This document shows, piece by piece, positions 1 to 8,058 of a stretch of DNA of 64,000 bases. How positions within the stretch are numbered: the stretch's first letter is position 1; each line of letters starts with the position of its first letter. This stretch comes from Nonomuraea fuscirosea (lineage in GTDB: Bacteria > Actinomycetota > Actinomycetes > Streptosporangiales > Streptosporangiaceae): the NCBI RefSeq assembly GCF_003001935.1, contig NZ_PVNG01000022.1, positions 62,001-126,000 on the forward strand. The letters run 5' to 3'. Both the position numbers and the translations under genes were made by a program. The notes under the pieces are model-generated. The model was not told the DNA's origin. It saw nothing but the letters and a program-made list of their open reading frames with translations, and ran no database searches.

Positions 1-866
1 CGGGCCAGCAGCGCGTGGGCGTGCAGGGCCAGGTTGAGCTCGATCAGCGTGCCGGGCTCGTGCTCGTCGTAGAGCTCGACGCCGAGCAGGTTCTCGACAC
101 TGTCGGCGCCCTTGGGGGTGAGGTAGACGTTGCGGGCCTGCTCGTCGATCTCGTAGTGGTAGCCGCGGACGAGCTGGCGCACCAGCGCCGCCATCTCCGG
201 CACCGCGCTGCCCGGATCGGCCGCGCCCGCCATGACCAGCGGCACCCGGGCCTCGTCCACGAGCACGGAGTCGGCCTCGTCGATCAGCGCCACCTCGGGC
301 GCGGGCACGATGATCTCGCTCGCGTCGGTACGCAGCCGGTCGCGCAGCACGTCGAACCCGATCTCGCTGACCGGCCCGTACGTCACGTCCTTCGCGTACG
401 CCGCGCGCCGCTCCTCGGGCGTGGAGTTCTGGTCGATCCAGCCCACGCTCACGCCGAGCGCCTCGTAGAACGGGCCCATCCACTCGGCGTCACGCCTGGC
501 CAGGTAGTCGTTGACCGAGATGACGTGCACCCGCTTGCCCTGCAAGGCGTAGCCGGCCGCCGCCATGGCCCCCGACAGGGTCTTGCCCTCGCCGGTGGCC
601 ATCTCGGCGACCTTGCCGTCGAGCAGGGCCAGCGTGCCGAGCAACTGCACGTCGTAGGGGCGCAGGCCGAGGGTGCGGTCGGCGGCCTCGCGCGCGACCG
701 CGCAGAACTCGGCCAGATCGTCCATGCCGGGCGAGGGCAGCTCGTCGAGCTCGCCGACCCGGCCGGCGCGCGCGTGCGCCGCCTTCACGACCTTCTGGTA
801 GGGCGTCAGAGGAACGCCTCCCGGCCGATCCAGAAGGTTCCTCAGTATTCCCTTGAACGAGGCCAC
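1..866 (-). CDS. secA2: Accessory preprotein translocase SecA (SecA2-like), 5' part
   Basis: The gene runs off the left edge; about 288 N-terminal residues are visible. It starts at a GTG (866) with GGAGG five bases upstream. Walker A is seen as MATGEGKTLSG, followed by VHVISVNDYLARRDAEWM and the Walker B region ALIDEADSVLVDEAR. These are hallmarks of the SecA DEAD motor, the ATPase that drives proteins through SecYEG. The N-terminus is short and begins close to the PYQKVVKAA segment, as in actinobacterial accessory SecA2 proteins and unlike housekeeping SecA. SecA2 usually exports a small subset of proteins; no substrate is evident next to it. The SecA family is secure, the SecA2 class likely. 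Confidence 0.88.
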   Translation of the reverse strand, partial: MASFKGILRNLLDRPGGVPLTPYQKVVKAAHARAGRVGELDELPSPGMDDLAEFCAVAREAADRTLGLRPYDVQLLGTLALLDGKVAEMATGEGKTLSGAMAAAGYALQGKRVHVISVNDYLARRDAEWMGPFYEALGVSVGWIDQNSTPEERRAAYAKDVTYGPVSEIGFDVLRDRLRTDASEIIVPAPEVALIDEADSVLVDEARVPLVMAGAADPGSAVPEMAALVRQLVRGYHYEIDEQARNVYLTPKGADSVENLLGVELYDEHEPGTLIELNLALHAHALLA

Positions 867-1019
867 ACTTCCTCCAACGCGCGCTTCGCCGACACCGTTC
901 CCTCGGCCGGCCCTGTGCCGGCTCCGCCGGCCTTCTGCCGTGTCAGGGGGAGCGGAGCGACGGTCCGGCAAGCGTCGCCGTACCGGACCTTAACTCATCC
1001 GGCCGCCTGCGCCGTCACA

Positions 1020-1889
1020 TCACGCCGCATCGGCCCGTGCGGCGAGTACGGTGACGGCGGCCAGCAGCAGGCAGCCGGCCCAGGCCGGCGCCGTGAGCCG
1101 TTCACCGAACAGCACGACCCCGAGCAGCGCCGCGCCCACCGCCTCGCCGAGCGAGATGATCGACACGGTGGTGGCCCGCAGGGCGGTCAGCGCGCGGAAG
1201 AACAGCCCGTACGCCAGCGCGGTCGGCACCGCGCCCAGATAGACCAGCAGCCAGGCCGAGGTCCAGCTCAGCTCGGGCACCACCCCTTCGGCCAGCGCGA
1301 ACGGCGCCAGGCAGACAGCGCCGACGACGAACCCGCCGATCGACACGGACTGGGGGTCGTCGTCGCGGTAGCGGCGGGAGAAGAGCGTCACCCCCGCGTA
1401 CCCGGCGGCCGAGCCCAGGGCGAAGGCGATGCCGAGCACGGAGGACGCGCGGGCCTGCAGCACGCTCTCGCCCGTGAGCAGGAGCAGCCCGGCCAGGGCG
1501 GCGGCCAGGGCGGCGAGCGCGACCCGGCCGAGGTGCTCGCGCAGCAGGAAACGGCTGCCCAGAGCGGTGAAGACCGGGGTGGCGCCCATGGTCACCACCG
1601 TCGCGAGCGCGACGCCGGTGTGCGCGATGGCGGCGAAGTACGCGGTCTGGTAGACGGCCATCCCGGCGCCGACGACCAGGACGCGCCAGGTGAGCAGCCC
1701 GCCCCGAGGCCGCCGGCGGGCCAGGGCGAGCAGGAAGGCGGCGCCGAGCAGGTAGCGCCAGAGTGACACGCCGACGGGGCCGAGGCCGCCCGTCTCGAAG
1801 AGCAGGACGCCGGCCGCGCCGCCGGTGCCCCAGGCGGTCGCGGCCACGGACACGTAAAGGGCGCCCCGCCGGGCGGAGACATGGGTCAT
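1020..1889 (-). CDS. EamA/DMT-family transporter
   Basis: A 289-residue polytopic protein with about ten hydrophobic segments arranged as two EamA repeats, typical of drug/metabolite transporters that export amino acids or small metabolites from the cytoplasm. The N-terminal part has the characteristic AATAWGTGGAAG, the second half ALTALRATTVSIISLGEAVGA. I chose the internal ATG at 1889 (MTHVSARRG) because GGAG lies about ten bases upstream; an upstream in-frame start at 1946 would add a charged stretch without a signal. It is monocistronic between secA2 and the methyltransferase gene. The substrate cannot be read from the sequence. Confidence 0.85.
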   Translation of the reverse strand: MTHVSARRGALYVSVAATAWGTGGAAGVLLFETGGLGPVGVSLWRYLLGAAFLLALARRRPRGGLLTWRVLVVGAGMAVYQTAYFAAIAHTGVALATVVTMGATPVFTALGSRFLLREHLGRVALAALAAALAGLLLLTGESVLQARASSVLGIAFALGSAAGYAGVTLFSRRYRDDDPQSVSIGGFVVGAVCLAPFALAEGVVPELSWTSAWLLVYLGAVPTALAYGLFFRALTALRATTVSIISLGEAVGAALLGVVLFGERLTAPAWAGCLLLAAVTVLAARADAA

Positions 1890-1982
1890 GACAGGGGTTC
1901 TCCGGATGGAGTGGTCGGAATGGGCCCGTATGCGGGCAGCGACCACCCCCGGATCCGTCAGACCCGGCGATATCTGGACAGG

Positions 1983-2004
1983 CCGCCCGCTAGAGGGCGG
2001 GCGG
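1983..2004 (-). terminator. GC-rich stem-loop downstream of the methyltransferase gene
   Basis: CCGCCCGC pairs perfectly with GCGGGCGG around a 6-base loop. It lies between the end of the methyltransferase gene and the EamA start, so a rho-independent-like terminator without a U tract, common in actinomycetes, is the simplest reading. Confidence 0.5.
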
Positions 2005-2060
2005 AGGGGAGCAGATCAGACGTCGCGGCATGGGCCACAGCGTAGCGGCCGCGCGGGGCT

Positions 2061-2129
2061 CACCGCGACGGCGTATCCGCGCCGCACGTCCACGGCGTTC
2101 CGGGCCGCACATTCACGGCGTTCCCGGCC
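2061..2129 (-). repeat. 23-bp tandem repeat abutting the methyltransferase stop codon
   Basis: Two 23-bp units (2084-2106 and 2107-2129) share the core CACGGCGTTCC and differ at three positions. A more degenerate third copy lies at about 2061-2083. The array touches the TGA of the methyltransferase gene (2130-2132). It resembles the other gene-end repeats in this window. Confidence 0.7.
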
Positions 2130-2945
2130 TCATGGTTTGCGGGCCACCCCGCCCACCAGCAGTTCCTCCCAGGGCGCCAGCGGGCCGGGGAGGCGATCGT
2201 CGGGATGCCACTCGGGGAAGTGCACGACGCCGGGCTCCACGAGCGTCAGACCGTCGAAGAAGCGCTCGACGGTCTCGCGGTCGCGGAAGTGCCCGGTGCC
2301 CATGGTCGCCTGGAGCATGATCTCCAGCGCCTTGGCCTTCGGGTTGTCCGAGGCCAGGAAGTTGGAGGCGGCCAGGTGACTGCCCGGGGCCAGCGCGTCC
2401 ATGTACCGCCGGATCAGGGCGTGCGGCTGCTCCTCGTCGGAGAACAGGTGCAGCACGCCGATGACCAGGATCGCCGTCGGCTGCGACAGGTCGATCAGCC
2501 GGCGCAGGGCCGGATGGCCGAGCACGGCATCCACGTCGCGGGCGTCGGCGGTGATGGCGTCGGCGTTCGGGTTGCCGCCGAGTATGGCGCGGGCGTGCGG
2601 CTCCACCATGGGGTCGATGTCCACGTAGACCACCCGGGCCGCAGGGTCGGCGAACTGGGCCACCTCGTGGGTGTTCTCGACCGTGGGCAGCCCGGCGCCG
2701 AGGTCGACGATCTGCTTGACGCCCGCCTCGCGGACGAGGAAGTCGACGACCCGGCCGATGAAGGCCCGGTTGCACCACACGAGGTCGACGACCTCGGGCA
2801 CCGCGTCCTTGAGCCGGCGCGCCACCGAGCGGTCGGAGGAGAAGTTCTCCTGGCCGCCCAGCAGGGCGTCGTGCACCCGGGCCACGCTGGGCCGCTCGGG
2901 ATCGACGCCCGGAGGGGCCCACTCCTGCTCGCCGCTGAGACTCAT
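2130..2945 (-). CDS. SAM-dependent methyltransferase, DUF574 family
   Basis: 271 residues. The N-terminal PSVARVHDALLGGQENFSSD segment and the SAM-binding motif IVDLGAGLPT, followed by VVYVDIDPMV, define the actinobacterial S-adenosyl methyltransferase family once called DUF574 (PF04672). These proteins are abundant in streptomycetes and relatives and mostly lack assigned substrates. The start at ATG 2945 is supported by AAGGAG six bases upstream; the longer in-frame start at 2963 has no such site. It stands alone, with a repeat array and a hairpin behind it. Confidence 0.9.
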   Translation of the reverse strand: MSLSGEQEWAPPGVDPERPSVARVHDALLGGQENFSSDRSVARRLKDAVPEVVDLVWCNRAFIGRVVDFLVREAGVKQIVDLGAGLPTVENTHEVAQFADPAARVVYVDIDPMVEPHARAILGGNPNADAITADARDVDAVLGHPALRRLIDLSQPTAILVIGVLHLFSDEEQPHALIRRYMDALAPGSHLAASNFLASDNPKAKALEIMLQATMGTGHFRDRETVERFFDGLTLVEPGVVHFPEWHPDDRLPGPLAPWEELLVGGVARKP

Positions 2946-3035
2946 CCGAGCTCCTTCTGCCATCCGTGACGCGGATCGTATCCAGAGCCGGGGCGCCCAC
3001 GCTCCGGCTGGCGTGCGGTTGTCAGGAGAGTCAGC

Positions 3036-4118
3036 TCACGCAGTCGGGCTGCCCGCCGGGACCACGGCGTGCGCGGGCGGCTCCCGTTTCGACAGCAGCC
3101 GCTTGAGCCGGGGCGCGAGCGGCCGCTCCACGAACCGGTGCACCAGGTACGCCGCCCCCAGCATGACCGCGATCATCGCCACCAGCAGCACGTATTTGTT
3201 GACCGTGTCCTCCAGCCGGGCGAACAGGATGAACCCGACGTGGGCGTGCAGCAGGTACAGCGGATAGGTGAGTGCCCCCGCCGTCACCAGCGCCGGCCTG
3301 GCCAGCACCCGCGTCACCCGCAGCGCCACGAACGTCATGATCAGGAAGATGAGCACGACCACGGCCGTGATGATCGCCGGTGAGTACGTCACCGAGTACC
3401 GCGTGCCGACCGCCTCCGCGTACCCGATGGCCCGGTAGACCGCGTTGCCCAGGCAGATCGGCACCAGCAACGCGATCTGCACGCTCAGCCCGAAGCGGTA
3501 GAGCATGAACAGCGCCATCCCGGCGATGAAGTAGTGGGAGAACTCCGACTGCACGACCAGGTCCGCGATGCCCGGCAGCAGCCCCAGCTCGACCAGGAAG
3601 GTCAGCGCCAGCCAGCCCCACAGCCCGGCCATGATCCGGCCCTTGGTCATCCCGATGAAGGTGAAGGCCAGCATCAGCAGGTAGAACCGCATCTCGGCCC
3701 AGAGCGTCCAGTAGACGACGTCCACGTTCTCGATGTTCGGCACCGACTGGAACATGGTCAGGTTGGCCAGCACCTGCGGTAACGAGACCTGGAACAGCCC
3801 CTGTCCGAGCGTCACGGTCACCACGGCGGTGATCGCGATGCCGATCCAGTACGCCGGATAGAGCCGGACCACGCGGGACACCACGAACTGCCGGGGCGTC
3901 CTGCCCCAGGCGCTCATGAGCACGACGAAACCACTGATGAGGAAGAACAGGTCGACGCCGAGATAGCCGTACTTGGCCCAGGCGCTCTCGGTGACGAACG
4001 TCACAGTGGTCTTGCCGCCCGCCCACCCGGAGAAGACGTAGTGGAACAGCACGACGCAAAGTGCCGCCAGCAGCCGGAGCCCGTCGATCTCATAGAGCCG
4101 TTCTGGCCTGGTTCGCAC
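3036..4118 (-). CDS. Acyltransferase 3 family membrane protein (OafA/YrhL-like)
   Basis: 360 residues with about ten transmembrane segments. The N-terminal YEIDGLRLLAALCVVLFHY, the segment GYLGVDLFFLISGFV and the VVRLYPAYW motif are typical of acyltransferase-3 proteins, which move acetyl or other acyl groups across the membrane onto sugars, peptidoglycan or antibiotics. The start at 4118 has GGGAG upstream. It is divergent from the PRC-barrel gene across about 150 bp. The C-terminal tail is short and basic with no SGNH domain, so this is the simple membrane-only form. The acceptor is unknown. Confidence 0.88.
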   Translation of the reverse strand: MRTRPERLYEIDGLRLLAALCVVLFHYVFSGWAGGKTTVTFVTESAWAKYGYLGVDLFFLISGFVVLMSAWGRTPRQFVVSRVVRLYPAYWIGIAITAVVTVTLGQGLFQVSLPQVLANLTMFQSVPNIENVDVVYWTLWAEMRFYLLMLAFTFIGMTKGRIMAGLWGWLALTFLVELGLLPGIADLVVQSEFSHYFIAGMALFMLYRFGLSVQIALLVPICLGNAVYRAIGYAEAVGTRYSVTYSPAIITAVVVLIFLIMTFVALRVTRVLARPALVTAGALTYPLYLLHAHVGFILFARLEDTVNKYVLLVAMIAVMLGAAYLVHRFVERPLAPRLKRLLSKREPPAHAVVPAGSPTA

Positions 4119-4198
4119 GGTTGTCTCCCTTCTGATGTGGACAGGGTGGCGGCATCAGCTTGCAAGTTGGTTAACGAACGTCCAAGGCATTCTTACGG

Positions 4199-4222
4199 GT
4201 TTACACGAATACCGACGGGTAG
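4199..4222 (+). promoter_or_regulatory. Sigma-B-like promoter of the PRC-barrel gene
   Basis: GTTT at 4199-4202 and GGGTAG at 4217-4222 are separated by 14 bases. This fits the GTTT-N14/16-GGGTAY pattern of actinobacterial stress sigma factors of the sigma-B family. It lies about 47 bp before the ATG of the PRC-barrel gene, a class often induced by osmotic stress. Confidence 0.5.
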
Positions 4223-4268
4223 TTGATGTTCTGCCCGAAAAGACGGAAGAAGAGAGGAAGAGAGCCCG

Positions 4269-4613
4269 ATGGCGCTCTGGGACTATCGACCTGACGTCTA
4301 CGACCGTGGGCAGGCACTGGACATCGCTGGATTCCACGTCCAGGCCACCGACGGGAAGATCGGGTCCGTCGATGAGGCGACGTACGAGGTCGGCGAGAGC
4401 TATGTGATCGTCGACACCGGTCCGTGGATCTTCGGCAAGAAGGTCATGCTCCCGGCCCAGGTGATCACGAGCATCGATCCGCAGCAGCGGAACGTGTTCG
4501 TGTCCCGCACCAAGGCCGAGATCAAGGACGCCCCCGAGTTCGACGAGGGCACGTTCAAGGAGCCCGAGTACCGCACGCGGCTGGGGGACTACTACGGCCG
4601 TATGCACGGGTGA
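4269..4613 (+). CDS. PRC-barrel domain protein
   Basis: A 114-residue soluble protein. The N-terminal two thirds (about residues 14-80, with GFHVQATDGKIGSVDEATYE and a GPWIFGKKVMLPAQVI core) match the PRC-barrel fold seen in RimM, photosystem H subunit and many actinobacterial stress proteins. An AAGAGAGGAAGAGAG stretch provides the ribosome site. No catalytic residues are expected; such proteins bind other proteins or RNA. A sigma-B-like promoter upstream and a hairpin downstream make this a self-contained stress-type unit. Confidence 0.85.
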   Translation: MALWDYRPDVYDRGQALDIAGFHVQATDGKIGSVDEATYEVGESYVIVDTGPWIFGKKVMLPAQVITSIDPQQRNVFVSRTKAEIKDAPEFDEGTFKEPEYRTRLGDYYGRMHG

Positions 4614-4622
4614 CGCCGTGTC

Positions 4623-4661
4623 GCCAGAGGAGGGCCGCGCCCGAGGGTGCGGCCCTCTGGC
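4623..4661 (+). terminator. Terminator of the PRC-barrel gene
   Basis: AGGGCCGC (4631-4638) pairs with GCGGCCCT (4649-4656). The stem is extended by GCCAG/CTGGC across a three-base bulge. It sits 10 bp after the stop codon. Confidence 0.65.
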
Positions 4662-4718
4662 ATATGTCCGCGATGTACCTGACAGAAGATGGCAGGTACG
4701 GCTGCGAGGCTGAACGGC

Positions 4719-5093
4719 ATGACAACGAAAGCAAGGCTGCTGGCCTTCACCATCGACTGCGCCGACCCCCGCACCCTGGCGACCTTCTACCACGAGGTGA
4801 CCGGGATGGAGATCACGTACGCGGAGGACGAGTACGCCGCCATCACCGACGGCACCACCAGCATCTACTTCGGCCGGGTGCCCGAGCGCGAGCCGGCCGC
4901 CTGGCCAGGGCCCGGCAAGCAGTTCCACCTCGACTTCCGGGTGCCGGACGTGGAGACGGCGGTCAAGGAGTACGTCGCGCTGGGGGCCACCAGGCCCGAG
5001 TTCCAGCCGGGCGTCACCGAGGAGGGCACGCGCTGGGTCGTGCTGCGGGACCCGCAGGGACACCTCTTCTGCGTCTGCCCCGAAGCATCGTAA
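4719..5093 (+). CDS. VOC (glyoxalase/bleomycin resistance-like) protein
   Basis: 124 residues with a single VOC beta-alpha-beta-beta-beta pair, from LLAFTIDCADPRTLATFYHEVTG to VLRDPQGHLFCVC. VOC proteins are small metal-dependent enzymes or binding proteins. I preferred the ATG at 4719 (MTTKARLL) over 4689 because GAGG precedes it and the extra residues carry no domain. This subtype, with an almost neutral core and the DPQGHLFC end, is common and uncharacterised in actinomycetes. It is monocistronic. Confidence 0.82.
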   Translation: MTTKARLLAFTIDCADPRTLATFYHEVTGMEITYAEDEYAAITDGTTSIYFGRVPEREPAAWPGPGKQFHLDFRVPDVETAVKEYVALGATRPEFQPGVTEEGTRWVVLRDPQGHLFCVCPEAS

Positions 5094-5267
5094 GGGGGCT
5101 GGAACGGGGCGAAACGCCTGGTCGGGCTCAAGGATGAGCCACATGTCCGTGCGAGTCGCCCCCGACTTGTAATGTTTTATCAGCCTAAAGGATGATTCTG
5201 CGGCCTCCCCGGCCTCATAAGCTGGAGCAATGCTCTTGAGAGGATCCCCGAGTCTGCGCGGGCCGCG

Positions 5268-6311
5268 ATGACGTGGGTCGGCATGCTGATCGCCCTCGCG
5301 GGCGCGCTGGGATACGCGTTCGGGGCCGCGCTGCAGCAGTACGAGGTCGTGGCGGAAGGCGCCTCGCTCAAGCTCGCCAAGCGTCCGCGCTGGTTGGTGG
5401 GCGGCGCCATCTCCCTCAGCGGCGCGTGCCTGCACGCCGTGGCGCTCAGCTTCGCGCCCCTGGTCGCCGTGCAGCCGATCAGCGTGGCCACCCTGGTGTT
5501 CGCGGTGCCGCTGGCCGCCTTCATGTACGGGCGGCGGCCGTACCGCGCGGAGATCCTCGGCTCCATCGCCGTGGCCGTGGGCCTGCTCTGGCTCATGCTC
5601 CTGGTGCCCACGCACAACGTGACGCCCAGGCTCGGCGACGGGGCGGCGCTCGGGTTCATCGCCGTCATCGGGGTGGTCACGCTGGCCACCCAGGTGATCG
5701 CGAGCCGGGTGCACGGGCCGGCCAAGGCGCTGCTGCTGTCGATCGGCGCGGGCGCCGCCACGGCGAGCGTGTCCACGTTCGTGCGCGTGATCGGCGGCGG
5801 CATGCAGGGCGACTGGGGGCGGCTGATCCACTGGTTCAGCCTGGTCGTGCCGGTGCTGCTGATCTGCGCGGTGGTGCTGCTGCAGCGCTCCTATGCCGTG
5901 GGTTACTTCGGCATCGCCTACGCCGGGGTGCAGGTCATCGACCCCATCACCTCCGTGCTGGCCGGAGCGCTGCTGCTCGGGGAGCCGCTGCCCACCGACG
6001 CCTCGACGGCCGTGCCCGCCGTGCTGGCCGCCGCGCTGACCATCGGCGGCACGATCACGCTGGGCCGCCTCGCCCCCGACCACAACGCCAAGCCGGTCAC
6101 CGCCCAGCCCGCAGCCCAGCGCGCCGCCCAACCGGCCAACGGCTCCGCGCAGCAGGCCGCCAAGCCCGCCAACGGCTCGGCGCAGCGCGCCGGCCGGCCT
6201 TCTCCTGAGCGGGCCGCGCCGCCGGTCGAGCGCACGATCACCGTGCAGGTTCCCCAGGTGGACGCCAGCGCAGCAGCTCGTCCATCGACCGCAACATCAG
6301 ACCTGGGCTGA
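5268..6311 (+). CDS. DMT superfamily (NIPA-like) membrane transporter with low-complexity tail
   Basis: 347 residues. About nine hydrophobic segments cover residues 1-270 and resemble DMT/NIPA-type magnesium or metabolite permeases (GYAFGAALQQYEVVAEG near the start, YFGIAYAGVQVIDPITSVLAG near residue 220). The last 75 residues form an Ala/Pro/Gln-rich cytoplasmic tail with repeats of PANGSAQ, which is unusual for the family. The 3' end overlaps the convergent monooxygenase gene by 74 bp. Substrate unknown. Confidence 0.78.
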   Translation: MTWVGMLIALAGALGYAFGAALQQYEVVAEGASLKLAKRPRWLVGGAISLSGACLHAVALSFAPLVAVQPISVATLVFAVPLAAFMYGRRPYRAEILGSIAVAVGLLWLMLLVPTHNVTPRLGDGAALGFIAVIGVVTLATQVIASRVHGPAKALLLSIGAGAATASVSTFVRVIGGGMQGDWGRLIHWFSLVVPVLLICAVVLLQRSYAVGYFGIAYAGVQVIDPITSVLAGALLLGEPLPTDASTAVPAVLAAALTIGGTITLGRLAPDHNAKPVTAQPAAQRAAQPANGSAQQAAKPANGSAQRAGRPSPERAAPPVERTITVQVPQVDASAAARPSTATSDLG

Positions 6312-7371
6312 GCCGGGCCGCCGCCGACAGGCCGGCGTCGCGCAGCCACACCGCCGCCGGGTTGCGGATCTTGCTCATCCGGCACAGCGTCATCGATCGC
6401 TGAACGATCTTCGTGGTGCGCTCCACCCGGGCGGCCGAGTACGCGGCCAGGTCGCCCCCGGCCACGTGCGCCAGCACCACGCCGTCCTCGATCGCCTGGC
6501 AGGCGCCCTGCCCGAGGTTCGGGGTCATCGCGTGGGCGGCGTCCCCGACCAGCGCCACCCGGCCCCGGTGGAAGGCGGGCAGCGGCCGGGCCTGGTGGAT
6601 GTCGTTCCTGATGATCATCGCGGGGTCGGCCGCCCGCAGCAGCGCGGGGATCGGCTGGTGCCAGCCGCCGAACCTGCGCAGCAGCTCCTCCCGCTCGTCG
6701 GCGTGCACGGTCCCGGCGGGCAGCACGTCGGTGGCGTAGAAGTAGACCACGTCCCCGGCCAGCAGGTGGACGCCGAACACCGTGCCCCGGCCCCAGCTCT
6801 CCGAGCGCGGGACGGTCAGGCCGCCGCGCGGGACGAGGCCGCGCCAGGCCGTCACCCCCGAGTACGCCGGCCCTGGATGGCCGGGGAAGAGCGCGCGCCG
6901 GGTGGCCGAATGGATGCCGTCGGCCGCCACGACCAGGTCGGCGTCCAGGTCGCCCGCCTCCGTGCGGACGACGCCCCGGTCCGCGTCCACGTCCTTGACG
7001 GCCGTGCCGAGCAGCAGCCGGTCGTGGCCGAGCGCGTCCAGCAGCACCTCCATCAGCGTGGCGCGCAGCAGGACCACCACCGAGTCGCCGTAATCGGCGT
7101 CGGCGTCCGCCTCGGTGGCGCGCACCATCCAGCGCCCGTCCGAGCGCCGCACGCCGAAAGGACCCTCCGCCGCCGAGAGCGCGCGGATCCGGTCGCCGAG
7201 GCCGACGGCGTCGAGCGCCTTGAGCGCGTTGGCCGAGATCGCCAGCCCCGATCCGACCGGCTCGATCATCGGCGCGCGCTCCAGAACGGTCACGTCCCAT
7301 CCCTTGCGGCGCAGCGCCACCCCGGCGGCCAGACCGCCGACCCCGCCGCCGATCACCACGGCTTTCGCCAT
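6238..7371 (-). CDS. FAD-dependent monooxygenase (PHBH fold)
   Basis: 377 residues. The N-terminal dinucleotide motif VIGGGVGGLAAGVAL (GxGxxG), the second FAD motif VALVGDAAHAMTPNLGQGA at about residue 280 and the overall length fit single-component aromatic hydroxylases and tetracycline-type flavoprotein monooxygenases, which use NAD(P)H and O2 to hydroxylate small aromatic or polycyclic substrates. It is divergent from a TetR gene, and the shared 84-bp promoter holds three identical-geometry operators, so it is almost certainly the TetR target. The substrate is likely the TetR inducer but cannot be named. Confidence 0.88.
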   Translation of the reverse strand: MAKAVVIGGGVGGLAAGVALRRKGWDVTVLERAPMIEPVGSGLAISANALKALDAVGLGDRIRALSAAEGPFGVRRSDGRWMVRATEADADADYGDSVVVLLRATLMEVLLDALGHDRLLLGTAVKDVDADRGVVRTEAGDLDADLVVAADGIHSATRRALFPGHPGPAYSGVTAWRGLVPRGGLTVPRSESWGRGTVFGVHLLAGDVVYFYATDVLPAGTVHADEREELLRRFGGWHQPIPALLRAADPAMIIRNDIHQARPLPAFHRGRVALVGDAAHAMTPNLGQGACQAIEDGVVLAHVAGGDLAAYSAARVERTTKIVQRSMTLCRMSKIRNPAAVWLRDAGLSAAARLSPGLMLRSMDELLRWRPPGEPAR

Positions 7372-7387
7372 CGCGCATCACTCCCTC

Positions 7388-7445
7388 ACTACGTCTGTAG
7401 TGTCACTGTACTACGCCTGTAGTTCGCTTCCACTACCCCTGTAGT
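7388..7445. promoter_or_regulatory. Triple TetR operator, ACTAC-N4-GTAGT x3
   Basis: Three perfect inverted repeats ACTAC-N4-GTAGT lie at 7388-7401, 7410-7423 and 7432-7445, with centres exactly 22 bp apart, about two helical turns. They fill the region between the monooxygenase start (7371) and the TetR start (7456). The last copy is only 10 bp from the TetR GTG, so autoregulation is expected. Confidence 0.85.
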
Positions 7446-7455
7446 ATCGGTTTCC

Positions 7456-8031
7456 GTGAAACGCTCAGACGTCGTGGCGGACGCGGCCATCACCCTGCTG
7501 GCCGAGAGGGGCATGCGCGGCTTGACCCACCGGGCCGTGGACGAGGCCGCCGGCCTGCCGCCCGGGTCCACCTCCAACCTGGCCCGCACGCGGGCGGCGC
7601 TGCTGGAGCTGACGCTGGCGCGGCTCACCGAGCTGGAGGTGCGGGCGCTGGCGGGGGCGTACGGGGCGGAGTCGTACGAGCCGGCCGAGCTGGCCGCCCG
7701 CATGGCCGACGCCCTGCACATCCAGCTCAAGGACCGCCGCCGCACGCTGGCCCGCTACGAGCTGGCCCTGGAGGCCACCCGGCGGCCGGAGCTGCGCACG
7801 ATCTACGACCAGGCCGGGCGGCGTTTCCGCGATCCGGCCGTCGCCCTGCTGGCGGCCCTCGGCTCGCCTGAGCCGGTACGGCACGCGCGCGGCCTCGTGG
7901 CGTTCGGGGAAGGGCTCATGTTCGACGCCATCGCCGGGGCGGGCGCCGTACCGGACCGGGACGAGCTGGAAACGGACCTGCGCGAACTCCTGACCGGCAT
8001 GCTCGGCCGCACCCCCGGCCCGCAACCCTGA
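7456..8031 (+). CDS. TetR/AcrR family transcriptional regulator
   Basis: 191 residues. The N-terminal helix-turn-helix (about 6-52: DAAITLLAERGMRGLTHRAV, EAAGLPPGSTSNLA) belongs to TetR repressors; the C-terminal ligand domain is unlike its neighbours. The GTG start at 7456 has no clear Shine-Dalgarno sequence, and the third operator ends 10 bp upstream, so the transcript may be leaderless. It is divergent from the FAD monooxygenase gene and probably represses both genes until an aromatic-like ligand binds. Confidence 0.9.
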   Translation: MKRSDVVADAAITLLAERGMRGLTHRAVDEAAGLPPGSTSNLARTRAALLELTLARLTELEVRALAGAYGAESYEPAELAARMADALHIQLKDRRRTLARYELALEATRRPELRTIYDQAGRRFRDPAVALLAALGSPEPVRHARGLVAFGEGLMFDAIAGAGAVPDRDELETDLRELLTGMLGRTPGPQP

Positions 8032-8058
8032 CCCGCGCCCGCCTCTGCCCGCGTGGGC

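Noticed and set aside
15..1766. Long plus-strand ORF of 583 codons
   Set aside because: Antisense to secA2 and the EamA gene; composition is Arg/Gln/Gly-rich with no domain, typical of a GC-rich shadow frame.
4155..6131. Minus-strand ORF of 658 codons
   Set aside because: It covers the PRC-barrel, VOC and transporter genes in antisense and has His/Arg-rich low-complexity sequence.
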